Shown in pieces: positions 10,625 through 19,305 of a DNA stretch of 64,000 nt (the stretch's first letter is position 1; each line of letters begins with the position of its first letter). The notes below the pieces were generated by a model. It was not told the DNA's origin. It made no database searches and saw nothing but the letters and a program-made list of their open reading frames with translations. The position numbers and the translations under genes were made by a program. This DNA is from Chitinophagaceae bacterium (GTDB taxonomy: Bacteria > Bacteroidota > Bacteroidia > Chitinophagales > Chitinophagaceae): contig CANGYR010000006.1 of assembly GCA_947458275.1 (NCBI GenBank), positions 62,001-126,000 on the forward strand, in the 5' to 3' direction.

Positions 10625-11494
10625 ATGCGAACATTAAAAAAATATCTCTCACTCATAAAGTTTTCCCATACCATTTTCGCGATGCCATTTGCGTTAATTG
10701 GTTTCTCGCTCGGGTTAAAAGCTAATAGTATTCAATCAGACAGCAGACAATTAGCATATAAATTTATTGCAGTTGTTTTTTGTATGGTTTTTGCAAGAAG
10801 TGCTGCAATGGCATTTAACCGGTATCTTGATAAAAATATAGATGCTAAAAATCCCCGCACCGCCATCAGAGAAATTCCTGCCGGTAAAATAAAGCCTTCT
10901 CACGCGTTGGCATTTACCATTCTGTGCTCTTTGTTATTCATCATCAGCGCCTGGTATATTAATTCGCTTTGTTTTTATCTCAGCTTTCTTGCGCTGTTTG
11001 TTATTTTATTCTATAGTTATACAAAAAGATTCACTGCTTTGTGCCATCTGGTATTAGGGCTTGGGCTAAGTCTGGCTCCAATCGGTGCATATATTGCACT
11101 GACTGAAACGTTTGACCTCTTGCCACTGCTTTTCTCTTTCATTGTTTTGTGCTGGGTCAGCGGTTTCGATATTATTTATTCTATGCAGGATGAAGAGTTC
11201 GATAAATCACAGCAGCTTCATTCGATTCCTGCGGTCGTTGGAAAAAAGAATGCACTAAGAATATCTGTTTGTCTTCATTTGATTACCGGTATGCTTGTAA
11301 TCTATGCCGGATTTTTTGGGCAATTCAGTTATTTTTACTGGATTGGAGCAATTGTTTTCCTGGGGATGTTGATTTATCAGCATTCTATCGTAAAGCCGAA
11401 TGACTTAAGTAAAGTTAATGTCGCATTTATGACAGCCAATGGAATTGCTTCAGTAGTATTGGCTGTTTTTGTTTTACTGGATTTATTTTTTTAA
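10625..11494 (+). CDS. UbiA-family polyprenyltransferase, probably MqnP-like
   Basis: Integral membrane enzyme that attaches a polyprenyl chain to an aromatic acid for quinone synthesis. 289 residues with about eight or nine membrane segments. The first Asp-rich motif reads FNRYLDKNIDAKNPRTA and the second SGFDIIYSMQDEEFDKSQ. These are the two prenyl-diphosphate/Mg binding sites of the family. The form resembles the UbiA-like enzymes of the futalosine menaquinone route (MqnP) more than MenA, but no mqn or men gene lies next to it. It is in a run with the SpoU gene (12 bp upstream) and ruvX (17 bp downstream). Confidence 0.82.
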   Translation: MRTLKKYLSLIKFSHTIFAMPFALIGFSLGLKANSIQSDSRQLAYKFIAVVFCMVFARSAAMAFNRYLDKNIDAKNPRTAIREIPAGKIKPSHALAFTILCSLLFIISAWYINSLCFYLSFLALFVILFYSYTKRFTALCHLVLGLGLSLAPIGAYIALTETFDLLPLLFSFIVLCWVSGFDIIYSMQDEEFDKSQQLHSIPAVVGKKNALRISVCLHLITGMLVIYAGFFGQFSYFYWIGAIVFLGMLIYQHSIVKPNDLSKVNVAFMTANGIASVVLAVFVLLDLFF

Positions 11495-11511
11495 GATAAG
11501 TTAATGATTTA

Positions 11512-11928
11512 ATGGCAAGAATTTTAGCAATAGATTATGGAGGTAAAAGAACGGGAATAGCTGTTACCGATCCTTTGCAAATTATTGCAACAGGACTGAA
11601 GACTATTGCTTCAGCTGATTTGATTTCTTTTTTAAAAACATATCTGAAAGAAGAAGAAGTCGAACTCATAATTATCGGTATGCCCAAAAACTGGGATGAA
11701 TCAGATACACACGGCACTCCCTTGGTGAAAGAAGCCATAAAAAAAATCAACAAAGATTTTCCTCAAATGAAAGTTAAAGAGGTCGATGAGCGCTATACTT
11801 CAAAAATGGCAAAAGATGCCATGCTTCAAATGGGACTCAAGAAAAAAGACCGAAGGAATAAGGGTATTGTTGATGAAATAGCCGCTACTATCATGTTACA
11901 GGAGTACATGCAATCTCAGTCTTCATAA
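11512..11928 (+). CDS. ruvX: Putative pre-16S rRNA nuclease / YqgF
   Basis: 138-residue RNase H-like fold protein, at the family length. Motifs are ILAIDYGGKRTGIAVTDP (catalytic Asp), IIGMPKNWD and VDERYTSKMA, with a final Asp in KGIVDEIAA. Known roles of YqgF are trimming of the 16S rRNA 5' end and, more debatably, Holliday junction resolution. It is third in a tight SpoU-UbiA-ruvX run. The following def gene has its own promoter. Identification is secure; the in vivo substrate is known only from relatives. Confidence 0.92.
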   Translation: MARILAIDYGGKRTGIAVTDPLQIIATGLKTIASADLISFLKTYLKEEEVELIIIGMPKNWDESDTHGTPLVKEAIKKINKDFPQMKVKEVDERYTSKMAKDAMLQMGLKKKDRRNKGIVDEIAATIMLQEYMQSQSS

Positions 11929-11956
11929 GAAATCGCCTCTCTGATCTGATAATCAT

Positions 11957-11988
11957 CTTGTGTGTTAGCCCTATATCTGCTAAATTTG
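11957..11988 (+). promoter_or_regulatory. Promoter for def
   Basis: CTTG at 11957-11960, 20-bp spacer, TAAATTTG at 11981-11988. This is a full Bacteroidota -33/-7 pair, giving a leader of about 30 nt before the def ATG. Confidence 0.65.
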
Positions 11989-12025
11989 CACTTTAAATCG
12001 ATTATTAATACAGAAATTCAACATA

Positions 12026-12604
12026 ATGATTTTGTCAATTGCAGCTTATGGTTTACCGGTACTGAGAAAAGTATCCTCAGAGATTTCCGCCGATTATCCC
12101 GGTCTGGAAAAACTGATTGCGGATATGTGGGAAACGATGTACAACAGCAATGGCGTTGGTCTTGCCGCTCCTCAGATTAATAAAGACATCAGATTATTTG
12201 TGGTGGACAGTATGCAGATTTTTTCAAATCAAGAGGAAGATGAGAAAGGAACTTATCCCGACGAACCCGGATTCAAGGGCGCATTCATAAATGCAAAAAT
12301 TATAGCGCTTGAAGGTAATGAATGGAGTTACAATGAGGGTTGTTTAAGCATACCCAGAATCAGAGAGGATGTTCAGAGAAAAGAATCAGTAACATTGGAG
12401 TATGTTGATGAAAATTTCAATCCGCAAAAAAAGACTTTCAACGGATTGACCGCCCGAATCATTCTTCATGAATACGATCATACTGAAGGAAAACTGTTTA
12501 TCGATTATATTTCTCCGCTCAAGAGAACGCTGCTCAGAAGGAAGCTTGATGATATAAGCAAGGGGAAAATAAAAGTTGATTATAAAATGGTTTTCCCGAA
12601 ATAA
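12026..12604 (+). CDS. def: Peptide deformylase
   Basis: Removes the N-formyl group from nascent proteins; a metal (usually Fe2+) hydrolase acting at the ribosome exit. All three catalytic motifs are intact: GVGLAAPQI, EGCLSIP (Cys ligand) and HEYDHTEG (two His ligands and the catalytic Glu). At 192 residues it has the acidic insert typical of Bacteroidota enzymes (residues 65-90, EEDEKGTYPDEPGFKG), which lengthens it relative to E. coli. A shadow ORF in another frame (11962..12180) was discarded. No fmt gene is adjacent. The gene is single, with its own promoter. Confidence 0.96.
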   Translation: MILSIAAYGLPVLRKVSSEISADYPGLEKLIADMWETMYNSNGVGLAAPQINKDIRLFVVDSMQIFSNQEEDEKGTYPDEPGFKGAFINAKIIALEGNEWSYNEGCLSIPRIREDVQRKESVTLEYVDENFNPQKKTFNGLTARIILHEYDHTEGKLFIDYISPLKRTLLRRKLDDISKGKIKVDYKMVFPK

Positions 12605-12645
12605 TTCATTTCCAGGATTTTTGTCTTTCTTTAATTATTAAAAAA

Positions 12646-13572
12646 ATGCGGTCAATACTCATACTCTTCATTTTTTTGATAAATTTTTTTCTCTGCTATG
12701 GTCAATCTGCCAATGACAGCGCAGTGCAATTTGGTAAAAACTATATAACCTTAAAAGAAGTGGTTGTAGACACTAAACTCAATGTGCCTGCATTTATTCA
12801 AAAGGTCAAAACAGACACCAGTTTTTATAAAGCTTTTAAAAATCTGAGAATACTGGGTTATTCAGCCATCAATGATATCAGAATGCTGAATAAATCGGGC
12901 GGACTCAGTGCATCTTTGCACAGCAAAACAAAACAGGAAACTTCAAATGGCTGTCGCTCAATGAAAGTACTGGAGGAACAGACTTCAGGAGATATGTATG
13001 ATAAGAATCTCAATTTTAATTATTATACTGCGCAACTATATGCCTCTTTGTTTTTTACTAAAGGGAATGTTTGTGGTGAAACGAATATCGTTGGAATCAA
13101 TGAGTTTTCTCTCAGTGATAAATCCGGCATTGAAAAACACAAAGAACAACTGAAGATGCTTTTTTTTAATCCGGGGAAAAGAATTGCCGGTCTTCCTTTT
13201 ATGAGCAACAAAACAGCTTTGTTTGATGATGATGTTGCAGAGAATTATGATATGGAAATTGATATGGACGTATTCAACGGCAATAGCTGCTATGTGTTCA
13301 GGCAGAAAGTTAAGCAAGGAAGAGAAGATAATGTAATTGTTGATGAAATGACAACCTGGTTTAATGATAGCGCATTTGATGTGGTAGCCCGAAATTATTC
13401 ACTGGCATACAATGCCGGGGTCTATGATTTCAAAGTGAATATGGAAGTGCAAATGACTAAATATAATGGGTTTACCGTACCCAATTTAATCCGGTACAAT
13501 GGGGACTGGAAGTTGTTGTTCAAAAAACGGGAAAGGGGAGTGTTTACTGCAACGCTCTCAAATTTCGAATAA
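12646..13572 (+). CDS. Secreted protein of unknown function
   Basis: 308 residues beginning with a cleavable signal peptide (MRSILILFIFLINFFLCYGQS). I do not recognise a named domain. The first 60 residues after cleavage (YITLKEVVVDTKLNVPAFIQK) resemble the region between carboxypeptidase-like plug domains and DUF-type domains in large Bacteroidota surface proteins. The C-terminal half is beta-rich with alternating hydrophobics (IDMDVFNGNSCYVFRQKV, TTWFNDSAFDVVARN), as in lipoprotein-carrier LolA/outer-membrane lipoprotein-sorting folds. It is probably periplasmic or outer-membrane associated. It follows def by 41 bp and ends 4 bp from the convergent rluD-like gene. The function is unassigned. 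Confidence 0.7.
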   Translation: MRSILILFIFLINFFLCYGQSANDSAVQFGKNYITLKEVVVDTKLNVPAFIQKVKTDTSFYKAFKNLRILGYSAINDIRMLNKSGGLSASLHSKTKQETSNGCRSMKVLEEQTSGDMYDKNLNFNYYTAQLYASLFFTKGNVCGETNIVGINEFSLSDKSGIEKHKEQLKMLFFNPGKRIAGLPFMSNKTALFDDDVAENYDMEIDMDVFNGNSCYVFRQKVKQGREDNVIVDEMTTWFNDSAFDVVARNYSLAYNAGVYDFKVNMEVQMTKYNGFTVPNLIRYNGDWKLLFKKRERGVFTATLSNFE

Positions 13573-13576
13573 AATG

Positions 13577-14626
13577 TTAGTCTTCAGCATTTCTAAATTG
13601 GCTGTATTTTCTCCATTTTTCAATTACCTGTGCCATGTCATCCGGTAATTCACTTGAAAAAAGCATTTCTTTTTTGGTTGTGGGATGAATGAATCCAAGC
13701 TCTTTGGCATGCAACGCATGTCGGGGACAAATAGAAAAACAATTATCAACAAATTGTTTGTATTTGGTAAAAACTGTTCCCTTTACAATTTTATCTCCAC
13801 CATAAAAATCATCATTAAATAAAGGGTGTTGGATATGCTGCATGTGCACTCTTATTTGATGGGTACGCCCGGTTTCCAGCCTGCATTCTACCAATGTAAC
13901 ATAGTTGAATCTTTCCAGAACTCTGTAATGCGTAATGGCATCTTTACCATAGTCTCCTTCAGGATAGGCTGTAAAGAGTTTTCTGAAACGCTGATGACGT
14001 CCTACATGCGCAATAACGGTGCCGCTTTCTTCTTCAAAGTTTCCCCATACCAAAGCAATGTATCTTCTGTGTACGGTATGATTAAAAAATTGTTTGGCAA
14101 GGTCACTCATCGCTTTTTCCGATTTGGCCATCACCATCAAACCGCTGGTATTTTTATCAATCCTGTGTACCAGCCCATATCTGGGGAGTAACGTGTCATC
14201 CATCTCTGGATTAATTTTTTTGAGATGAAAGGCTGCTGCATTGAGTAAGGTTCTGTCCGGATTGCCACTGCCGGGGTGGCAAACCATTCCTACTGGTTTG
14301 TTGATAATAAATAAATCATCATCCTCATACACTATATCCAGTGCAATATCCTGAGGAATGATGTCGGAGGTATCCGGTGCATTGGTATCAAAAACAACTA
14401 CTCTGTCGCCGCCTTTTATTTTATAATTGCTTTTTACCACATTGTCGTTAACGAACACCAGATTGTTTTCTATGGCCTGCTGAATCTTGTTACGCGTTGC
14501 GCCTTCTATTCTGGCCATTAGAAATTTATCTATACGCAAAGGTTCTTGTCCTTTATCAATAGTAAGAGAGAGCTTTTCATAAAGTTCCTCCGATTCGGGT
14601 ATTTCGTCTTCTATGTCTGTATTCAT
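13577..14626 (-). CDS. rluD: RluA/RluD-family 23S rRNA pseudouridine synthase
   Basis: Isomerises uridines in RNA. 349 residues: an N-terminal S4 RNA-binding domain (about residues 15-75, RIDKFLMARIEGATRN and VFVNDNVVKSNYKI) and a catalytic domain with the nucleophilic Asp in LVHRIDKNTSGLMVMAKS. RTHQIRVHMQHIQHPLFND follows near residue 270. The S4-plus-RluA layout fits RluD, which modifies helix 69 of 23S rRNA. RluC is hard to exclude, so the gene symbol is tentative. Its start lies 59 bp from the divergent lipB start. Confidence 0.85.
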   Translation of the reverse strand: MNTDIEDEIPESEELYEKLSLTIDKGQEPLRIDKFLMARIEGATRNKIQQAIENNLVFVNDNVVKSNYKIKGGDRVVVFDTNAPDTSDIIPQDIALDIVYEDDDLFIINKPVGMVCHPGSGNPDRTLLNAAAFHLKKINPEMDDTLLPRYGLVHRIDKNTSGLMVMAKSEKAMSDLAKQFFNHTVHRRYIALVWGNFEEESGTVIAHVGRHQRFRKLFTAYPEGDYGKDAITHYRVLERFNYVTLVECRLETGRTHQIRVHMQHIQHPLFNDDFYGGDKIVKGTVFTKYKQFVDNCFSICPRHALHAKELGFIHPTTKKEMLFSSELPDDMAQVIEKWRKYSQFRNAED

Positions 14627-14659
14627 CTTGATGGGTTTACGGCAAACGCCGTTTTGTCT

Positions 14660-14667
14660 TAACTTTG
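14660..14667 (+). promoter_or_regulatory. -7 box (TAACTTTG) for lipB
   Basis: Perfect TAnnTTTG 17 bp upstream of the TTG start at 14685. A TTTA about 20 bp further upstream is a poor -33 match. Its position supports the short leader and the TTG start. Confidence 0.5.
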
Positions 14668-14684
14668 CAAATTAAAACAAACCT

Positions 14685-15401
14685 TTGGATAAGCAACAGG
14701 TTATCTTCACTGATTTAGGAATAATTGACTATAAATCCGCCTGGGATTATCAGGAGAATTTATTGCATAAAAATATTTCTGTCAAGTCTGCTGCAAGGGA
14801 GAATACTCCGGAACTTCAACCTGCCCAACTTTCCACCGAACATTATCTGCTGTTTTGCGAGCATCCTCCCGTCTATACATTGGGTAAAAGCGGCAATATT
14901 GACAATGTTCTACTGAATGAAAATCAACTGGAAGAAAACGGTATTGAATTTTTCAGAACCAACAGAGGTGGAGACATTACCTTTCATGGATTACAGCAAA
15001 TTGTAGGATATCCAATAATGGATCTGGAGAAATTTAGTACGGACATTGGATTGTATTTGCGCAATCTGGAAGAAACCGTTATTCAAACCATCGCGGAGTA
15101 TGGTATAAAAGGGGAGAGAAGCAAAGGAGAAACGGGCGTATGGATTGAACCGGGAGTTCCGGGAAAAGAAAGGAAAATTTGTGCCATTGGCGTAAGGTGC
15201 AGCCGGTGGATAACTATGCATGGATTTGCGTTGAATGTAAATACCAACCTCGATTATTTTAATCATATCATACCCTGCGGCATACAAAATAAAATGGTGA
15301 CTTCAATTCAGAAAGAAGTAGGAGCCGAAGTGAATTTTGATGAAGCTAAAAAGATGTACAAATCAAAATTTGAAAATGTATTTCAGGTTGAATTACGCTG
15401 A
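14685..15401 (+). CDS. lipB: Octanoyltransferase
   Basis: Transfers octanoate from acyl carrier protein to lipoyl domains, the first step of lipoate assembly. 238 residues with the LipB landmarks: EHPPVYTLGKSG, NRGGDITFHGLQQIVGYPI, the Lys-containing RKICAIGVRCSRW, MHGFALNVN, and the acyl-carrying Cys in NHIIPCGIQNK. The reading frame opens at TTG (DKQQVIF follows). No ATG lies between it and the promoter box, so TTG is the likely real start. lipA is not in the window. It ends directly against the convergent gene at 15402. Confidence 0.93.
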   Translation: MDKQQVIFTDLGIIDYKSAWDYQENLLHKNISVKSAARENTPELQPAQLSTEHYLLFCEHPPVYTLGKSGNIDNVLLNENQLEENGIEFFRTNRGGDITFHGLQQIVGYPIMDLEKFSTDIGLYLRNLEETVIQTIAEYGIKGERSKGETGVWIEPGVPGKERKICAIGVRCSRWITMHGFALNVNTNLDYFNHIIPCGIQNKMVTSIQKEVGAEVNFDEAKKMYKSKFENVFQVELR

Positions 15402-16130
15402 TTATCTATTTGAGACTTTCGGATCTTTGTTGATGTAAATGCTGTTTTTCTCAATCAATTTGTCATCGCAATAAATTTCAAAATTAAACCAGCCGGATCG
15501 GATGAAATTCACTTTCTCTATGAACAAATAATCTTCCGTAATTTTTTTCAAATCAACAACAAGCTTTCCGCTTTCGTCAAAAAACTTAATATTGTATTTC
15601 TTTAAAAGTGCATCAGGTAAATCAATAACAATATGATTGTTTTTCCCCGGATAAATTCTCTTACTTGCCGGAATAATCGCAGTTTTGTCTTTTGATTGAT
15701 TTATTGAAATTAAACTGTCTTTTTTCTCTGTCTCCTTTATAATTTTTATAACTGCCGAATCGTCGATGTCCGAAACGATTTTTTCTTTCACCGGTCTTGT
15801 AGCCGGGCCCACTGCATAAGTGCCACCTTCAAAAATAATGGTGACTCTGTAGTACATTTTATTGTAGGGTGGATTCAGGTCAGGATATCCGTTTTCAAGA
15901 TTTTGGGGAACTAACACGGAACCGATGGTAGTATAATTCTTCAAACTGTCGTAAGATCTTTGTACAAGAATGTCAGATATTTTCTTCTTGTAATCATTTA
16001 GCCAGCTGATGATAATTTTCCCATTGTAGTTTTTAACGGTAATCTCAGGTAAGCTGCTTTGTGCATAGGTATCTCCGAAACTGAAAATCAGAATAAAAAA
16101 TAAAGCGGAAACAACTTTTTTCATGTTCAT
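15402..16130 (-). CDS. Secreted protein with a fibronectin-III-like domain
   Basis: About 242 residues from MNMKKVVSALFFILIFSFGDTYAQS, a clear signal peptide. The upstream residues in the ORF track open at a TTG and are probably untranslated. Residues 30-120 read like one FnIII-type beta sandwich: KIIISWLNDY, ILVQRSYDS, YYRVTIIF, as in many Bacteroidota surface proteins. The C-terminal half (LPDALLKKYNIKFFDESGKLVVDLKK) may be a second beta domain. I recognise no enzyme motif and no sorting signal. It is convergent with lipB with no gap. Possible roles are envelope structure or carbohydrate/protein binding. Confidence 0.65.
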   Translation of the reverse strand: MNMKKVVSALFFILIFSFGDTYAQSSLPEITVKNYNGKIIISWLNDYKKKISDILVQRSYDSLKNYTTIGSVLVPQNLENGYPDLNPPYNKMYYRVTIIFEGGTYAVGPATRPVKEKIVSDIDDSAVIKIIKETEKKDSLISINQSKDKTAIIPASKRIYPGKNNHIVIDLPDALLKKYNIKFFDESGKLVVDLKKITEDYLFIEKVNFIRSGWFNFEIYCDDKLIEKNSIYINKDPKVSNR

Positions 16131-16247
16131 GTGAAATAGGAGCAAAAGTACGAAAAGCTCCTGTTAATTGTCTTTGGTCTTAGCTTTAGTTATAGTATTA
16201 ACATACTATTTTATTTATGTCTGAAGCAAAAATATAGTTGGTATTTT

Positions 16248-17153
16248 TCAAAAAATTAGTAGTCCCGTCGGTAAAGATTTGTTTCCTTGTAGCCCTCCCG
16301 TATGCAAACAAATAATATTGCTTCCTTCAGGGAAGAAATTATTCTGAATTTTATCCATAACGCCGTACATCATTTTTCCGGTGTAAACAAAATCGGTAGG
16401 AATGTTATAGTTGGTATAAAAATCGTTCATGAAATTTATTAATGCAGGCGTTGACCGGGCATATCCTCCGAAATGATATTCATTCCATATTGTTGGCAAC
16501 GACTCATTTACCTCGCCTATCAAGTGATTCATTCTTTCCTGAATATCTTTCATCCCTTTAAGAACGGGGATGCCAATAATTTCCTGATTATCATTTTTAT
16601 TTGCAAAAAGACCCGCCAATGTTGTTGCGGTGCCAACTGCAGTACAAATATGCGTGGGCTGATAACAGAATAATTCGTTCATTATTTTCCCAGCCCCTTT
16701 TGCACCTGTAGAATGGTAGCCGCCTTCAGGTATAATCATGCTATTATTTACATCCAGTCCAAGTTGGTTACAAAGATTTTCTGCTGATGTATGGGCATAA
16801 TCAAACCTTGCAATAAATCTCAGCTCCATTCCATATTCTATACAATTTAAAAGAGTATGTGATAGTTTCTCCGGTTTTTCACCTCTGATGATTCCAACAG
16901 ATTTAATTCCAGCTTCTTTACAGTAGAACGCAGTGGAGACTATGTGATTGGAATAGGCACCTCCAAAAGTTATAATAGTAGAATAGTTTTTTTCCTTCGC
17001 TTCTTTTATGAAATATAATAGTTTGTATGCTTTATTGCCGGATACAACAGGATGGATTTTGTCGAGTCTGGCAATGCTAAGTCTGATCTTTTTTTCAGAA
17101 AGAAAGGCCGTGTTTAATTTTTCTATCGGATAATTTTCAAGTTCCGGCAGCAT
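16248..17153 (-). CDS. PLP-dependent ACC deaminase / D-cysteine desulfhydrase-like enzyme
   Basis: Fold-type II pyridoxal-phosphate enzyme of 301 residues. The PLP lysine is in VVSGNKAYKLLYFI near residue 40. The phosphate/substrate loop follows as FGGAYSNHIVSTA and later GTATTLAGL. The family includes 1-aminocyclopropane-1-carboxylate deaminase and D-cysteine desulfhydrase. Bacterial members annotated this way outside plant-associated species usually act on D-cysteine or remain undefined, and the sequence alone does not decide the substrate. A TATATTTG on the minus strand (17199-17206) is a good -7 box upstream. It is divergent from the nucleotidyltransferase gene. Confidence 0.82.
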   Translation of the reverse strand: MLPELENYPIEKLNTAFLSEKKIRLSIARLDKIHPVVSGNKAYKLLYFIKEAKEKNYSTIITFGGAYSNHIVSTAFYCKEAGIKSVGIIRGEKPEKLSHTLLNCIEYGMELRFIARFDYAHTSAENLCNQLGLDVNNSMIIPEGGYHSTGAKGAGKIMNELFCYQPTHICTAVGTATTLAGLFANKNDNQEIIGIPVLKGMKDIQERMNHLIGEVNESLPTIWNEYHFGGYARSTPALINFMNDFYTNYNIPTDFVYTGKMMYGVMDKIQNNFFPEGSNIICLHTGGLQGNKSLPTGLLIF

Positions 17154-17263
17154 TGATTTTTATTAAGTGGTTTCCTTTATTTTTGTCCTAATTATTGTCA
17201 AATATATATTTATAAATTATACTTTAACTATTCGGCTCAGGATACAAAACTATATAAAAACAT

Positions 17264-18163
17264 ATGCAACCAACTCTTTTAATATTAGCCGCAGGTATGG
17301 CAAGCAGATATGGCAGTATGAAACAGACGGAGGGATTTGGCCCGTCGGGAGAGACTATTATGGATTATTCAATTTATGATGCCATTAAAGCCGGTTTTGG
17401 AAAAGTGGTATTCATCATCAGAAAAGATTTTGCTGAAAATTTTAAGAATAAATTCGGATCCAAACTTGCCGGAAAAATTGAGGTGGACTATGTGTACCAG
17501 GAAATGGATTCCTTTGTTGAAAAAAATCAAATTCCTACGGAGAGAACAAAACCATGGGGCACGGGCCATGCCATTCTTTGTGCAAAGGATGCGGTGAAAG
17601 AACCTTTTGCTGTTATTAATGCCGATGATTACTACGGACCAGATGCATTCGTTAAAGCCGCCGGTTTTCTGAGTAATCAATGTAATCCCAATCTGTATGC
17701 TATTGTTGGATATCAGCTCGATAAAACATTAAGTAATCATGGTACCGTCAGCAGAGGCGTTTGCCAGGTAGATGATAATGGTAATCTGATAGCCATCAAT
17801 GAGAGAACCAAAATATTTCAACAGGAAACTAAAGTTGTATATGAAGAGGATGGGGGACTGAAAGAAGTTGCAGGATCTTCCAGTGTGTCTATGAATTTCT
17901 GGTGCTTTCACCCATCAGTATTTGATTTGTCATTGAAATTATTTCAGCAATTTGTTCCTCAAAATGCAGAAAATATCAAAGCTGAATTTTTTATACCGAT
18001 CATTGCAGATAAGTTTATTACAGATCAATCCAATTCGATAAAAGTAATTCCTACCACTGCGCAGTGGTTTGGCGTGACTTATAAAGAAGATGCTCCGGGA
18101 GTAAAAAATAATATAGATGAGCTGATAAGCAATAAAGTTTATCCCGAAAGTTTGTGGGTATAA
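17264..18163 (+). CDS. Sugar nucleotidyltransferase
   Basis: NTP-transferase (GT-A-like) fold of 299 residues. It starts with the nucleotide-binding signature LAAGMASRYGSMKQTEGFGP and has the metal-binding Asp segment FAVINADDYYG near residue 125. The family makes NDP-sugars such as UDP- or dTDP-glucose from sugar-1-phosphates. This protein lacks clear GalU- or RmlA-specific context, so the sugar is not assigned. In this phylum it is often annotated only as nucleotidyltransferase. Substrate recognition may use the NFWCFHPSVFDLS region near residue 210. It is monocistronic, between two divergent or convergent genes. Confidence 0.8.
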   Translation: MQPTLLILAAGMASRYGSMKQTEGFGPSGETIMDYSIYDAIKAGFGKVVFIIRKDFAENFKNKFGSKLAGKIEVDYVYQEMDSFVEKNQIPTERTKPWGTGHAILCAKDAVKEPFAVINADDYYGPDAFVKAAGFLSNQCNPNLYAIVGYQLDKTLSNHGTVSRGVCQVDDNGNLIAINERTKIFQQETKVVYEEDGGLKEVAGSSSVSMNFWCFHPSVFDLSLKLFQQFVPQNAENIKAEFFIPIIADKFITDQSNSIKVIPTTAQWFGVTYKEDAPGVKNNIDELISNKVYPESLWV

Positions 18164-18193
18164 AGAGCCGATAGGCCTGATTATTGTAAGGGA

Positions 18194-19303
18194 TTAATTT
18201 CCTTTAATCATGAAGATATAGTCCTGTACTTTTTTAACCTGGCTAACACGGTCACTTCCTCTCAGTGAAGGATTCGTAGTGATTCTTATGTTTGTTAGTT
18301 CAGATGATTGCTTCAAATCGTTGATTGCTTTTTGGATAAATGATGATTTAATCACAAAAACAACCCCTTCTGAATTTGTTTCTCTGCTTGAAACTACTCC
18401 AATAAGGTCACCGTTTTTGTTGATTACCGGAGATCCGCTGTTCCCTTCATTCGCAGTGGCGCTAATCTGATAAAAAACAGTGTCCATTTGATATCCATTC
18501 TTCGCACTCACATATCCTTCGTTGTAAACAATCTCTTGTTTTGGATATCCGAGTGTAAATATTTGTTCTCCCAATTCCGCAACATTCTTCTTGATGCCAA
18601 ATGGAGCCGGCAAATACTTTTTAAAATCTTCGTCAGTAATCTGTAAAATCGCCAGATCGTTTTCATTGTTCACAAAAACAGGTTTCGCAATGAATTGGTT
18701 GCCTTTGTTGTCTTCAATAAAAAGCTGGTTTTTTGCTTCATTCAATACATGAGCATTAGTGACAATTAGGTTGTTGTTTACGTCAACCAAAAAACCTGTA
18801 GCTCTGAATTTACTTTCTGCCTTTGGTTTGTTGGAAATATTGCCAGTATTTAATTGTCCTATTTTCTTTTCGAGTGATTTGTATTTGTTGTCCTGTTCTT
18901 TTATTTTCTCAACAAGCGGCTTAATATTGTTGATTTTATTGTTGTTGAAAACTGAAGTAAGAATTCCTCCAATTATAGAAACAATACCTGCTATAGATGC
19001 AGCAACGGCAATTGTTTTTTTGTATTTGTTCCAGAGGAAAACCACTTTTGCTCTTCCTTTAACTGCATTTTTTTCAATAATACCTTGTTCGGTAAGTTTG
19101 GAAGAAGTTTCATTCAGAAGATGAATGAAATGTTTTGTTTCGCTGTACTTATCCAATTCATTCAAAAAGAATATTTTCTCCACAACCAGTTGATCCAGCT
19201 CGGCATTATTCTTTCTCATCTCCTCAAAAAATTCTTTTTCCTGAATGCTCATTTCACCTCTGAGGTATCTTTCTGCGGCATCAATCAGTAATGCGTCTTC
19301 CAT
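18194..19303 (-). CDS. Membrane-anchored trypsin-like protease with anti-sigma-like N-terminus
   Basis: 369 residues in three parts. Residues 1-75 (ERYLRGEMSIQEKEFFEEM) look like the cytoplasmic N-terminus of a FecR/anti-sigma protein. A single membrane segment follows (about 100-120, AVAASIAGIVSIIGGILTS), then a Lys/Glu-rich predicted coiled coil (130-155). Last is an HtrA/trypsin-type periplasmic domain with the whole triad: TNAHVL (His), ENDLAILQI (Asp) and GNSGSPV (Ser). There is no PDZ domain. It starts 2 bp after the ECF sigma factor stop, so translation is probably coupled. I infer that it combines sequestration of the sigma factor with its own periplasmic protease or sensor. The alternative is a protease that merely sits beside the sigma gene. 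Confidence 0.8.
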   Translation of the reverse strand: MEDALLIDAAERYLRGEMSIQEKEFFEEMRKNNAELDQLVVEKIFFLNELDKYSETKHFIHLLNETSSKLTEQGIIEKNAVKGRAKVVFLWNKYKKTIAVAASIAGIVSIIGGILTSVFNNNKINNIKPLVEKIKEQDNKYKSLEKKIGQLNTGNISNKPKAESKFRATGFLVDVNNNLIVTNAHVLNEAKNQLFIEDNKGNQFIAKPVFVNNENDLAILQITDEDFKKYLPAPFGIKKNVAELGEQIFTLGYPKQEIVYNEGYVSAKNGYQMDTVFYQISATANEGNSGSPVINKNGDLIGVVSSRETNSEGVVFVIKSSFIQKAINDLKQSSELTNIRITTNPSLRGSDRVSQVKKVQDYIFMIKGN

Positions 19304-19305
19304 TT

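Noticed and set aside
13023-13317. Two minus-strand ORFs (62 and 93 aa) inside the secreted protein gene
   Set aside because: Shadow frames, no promoter or family match.
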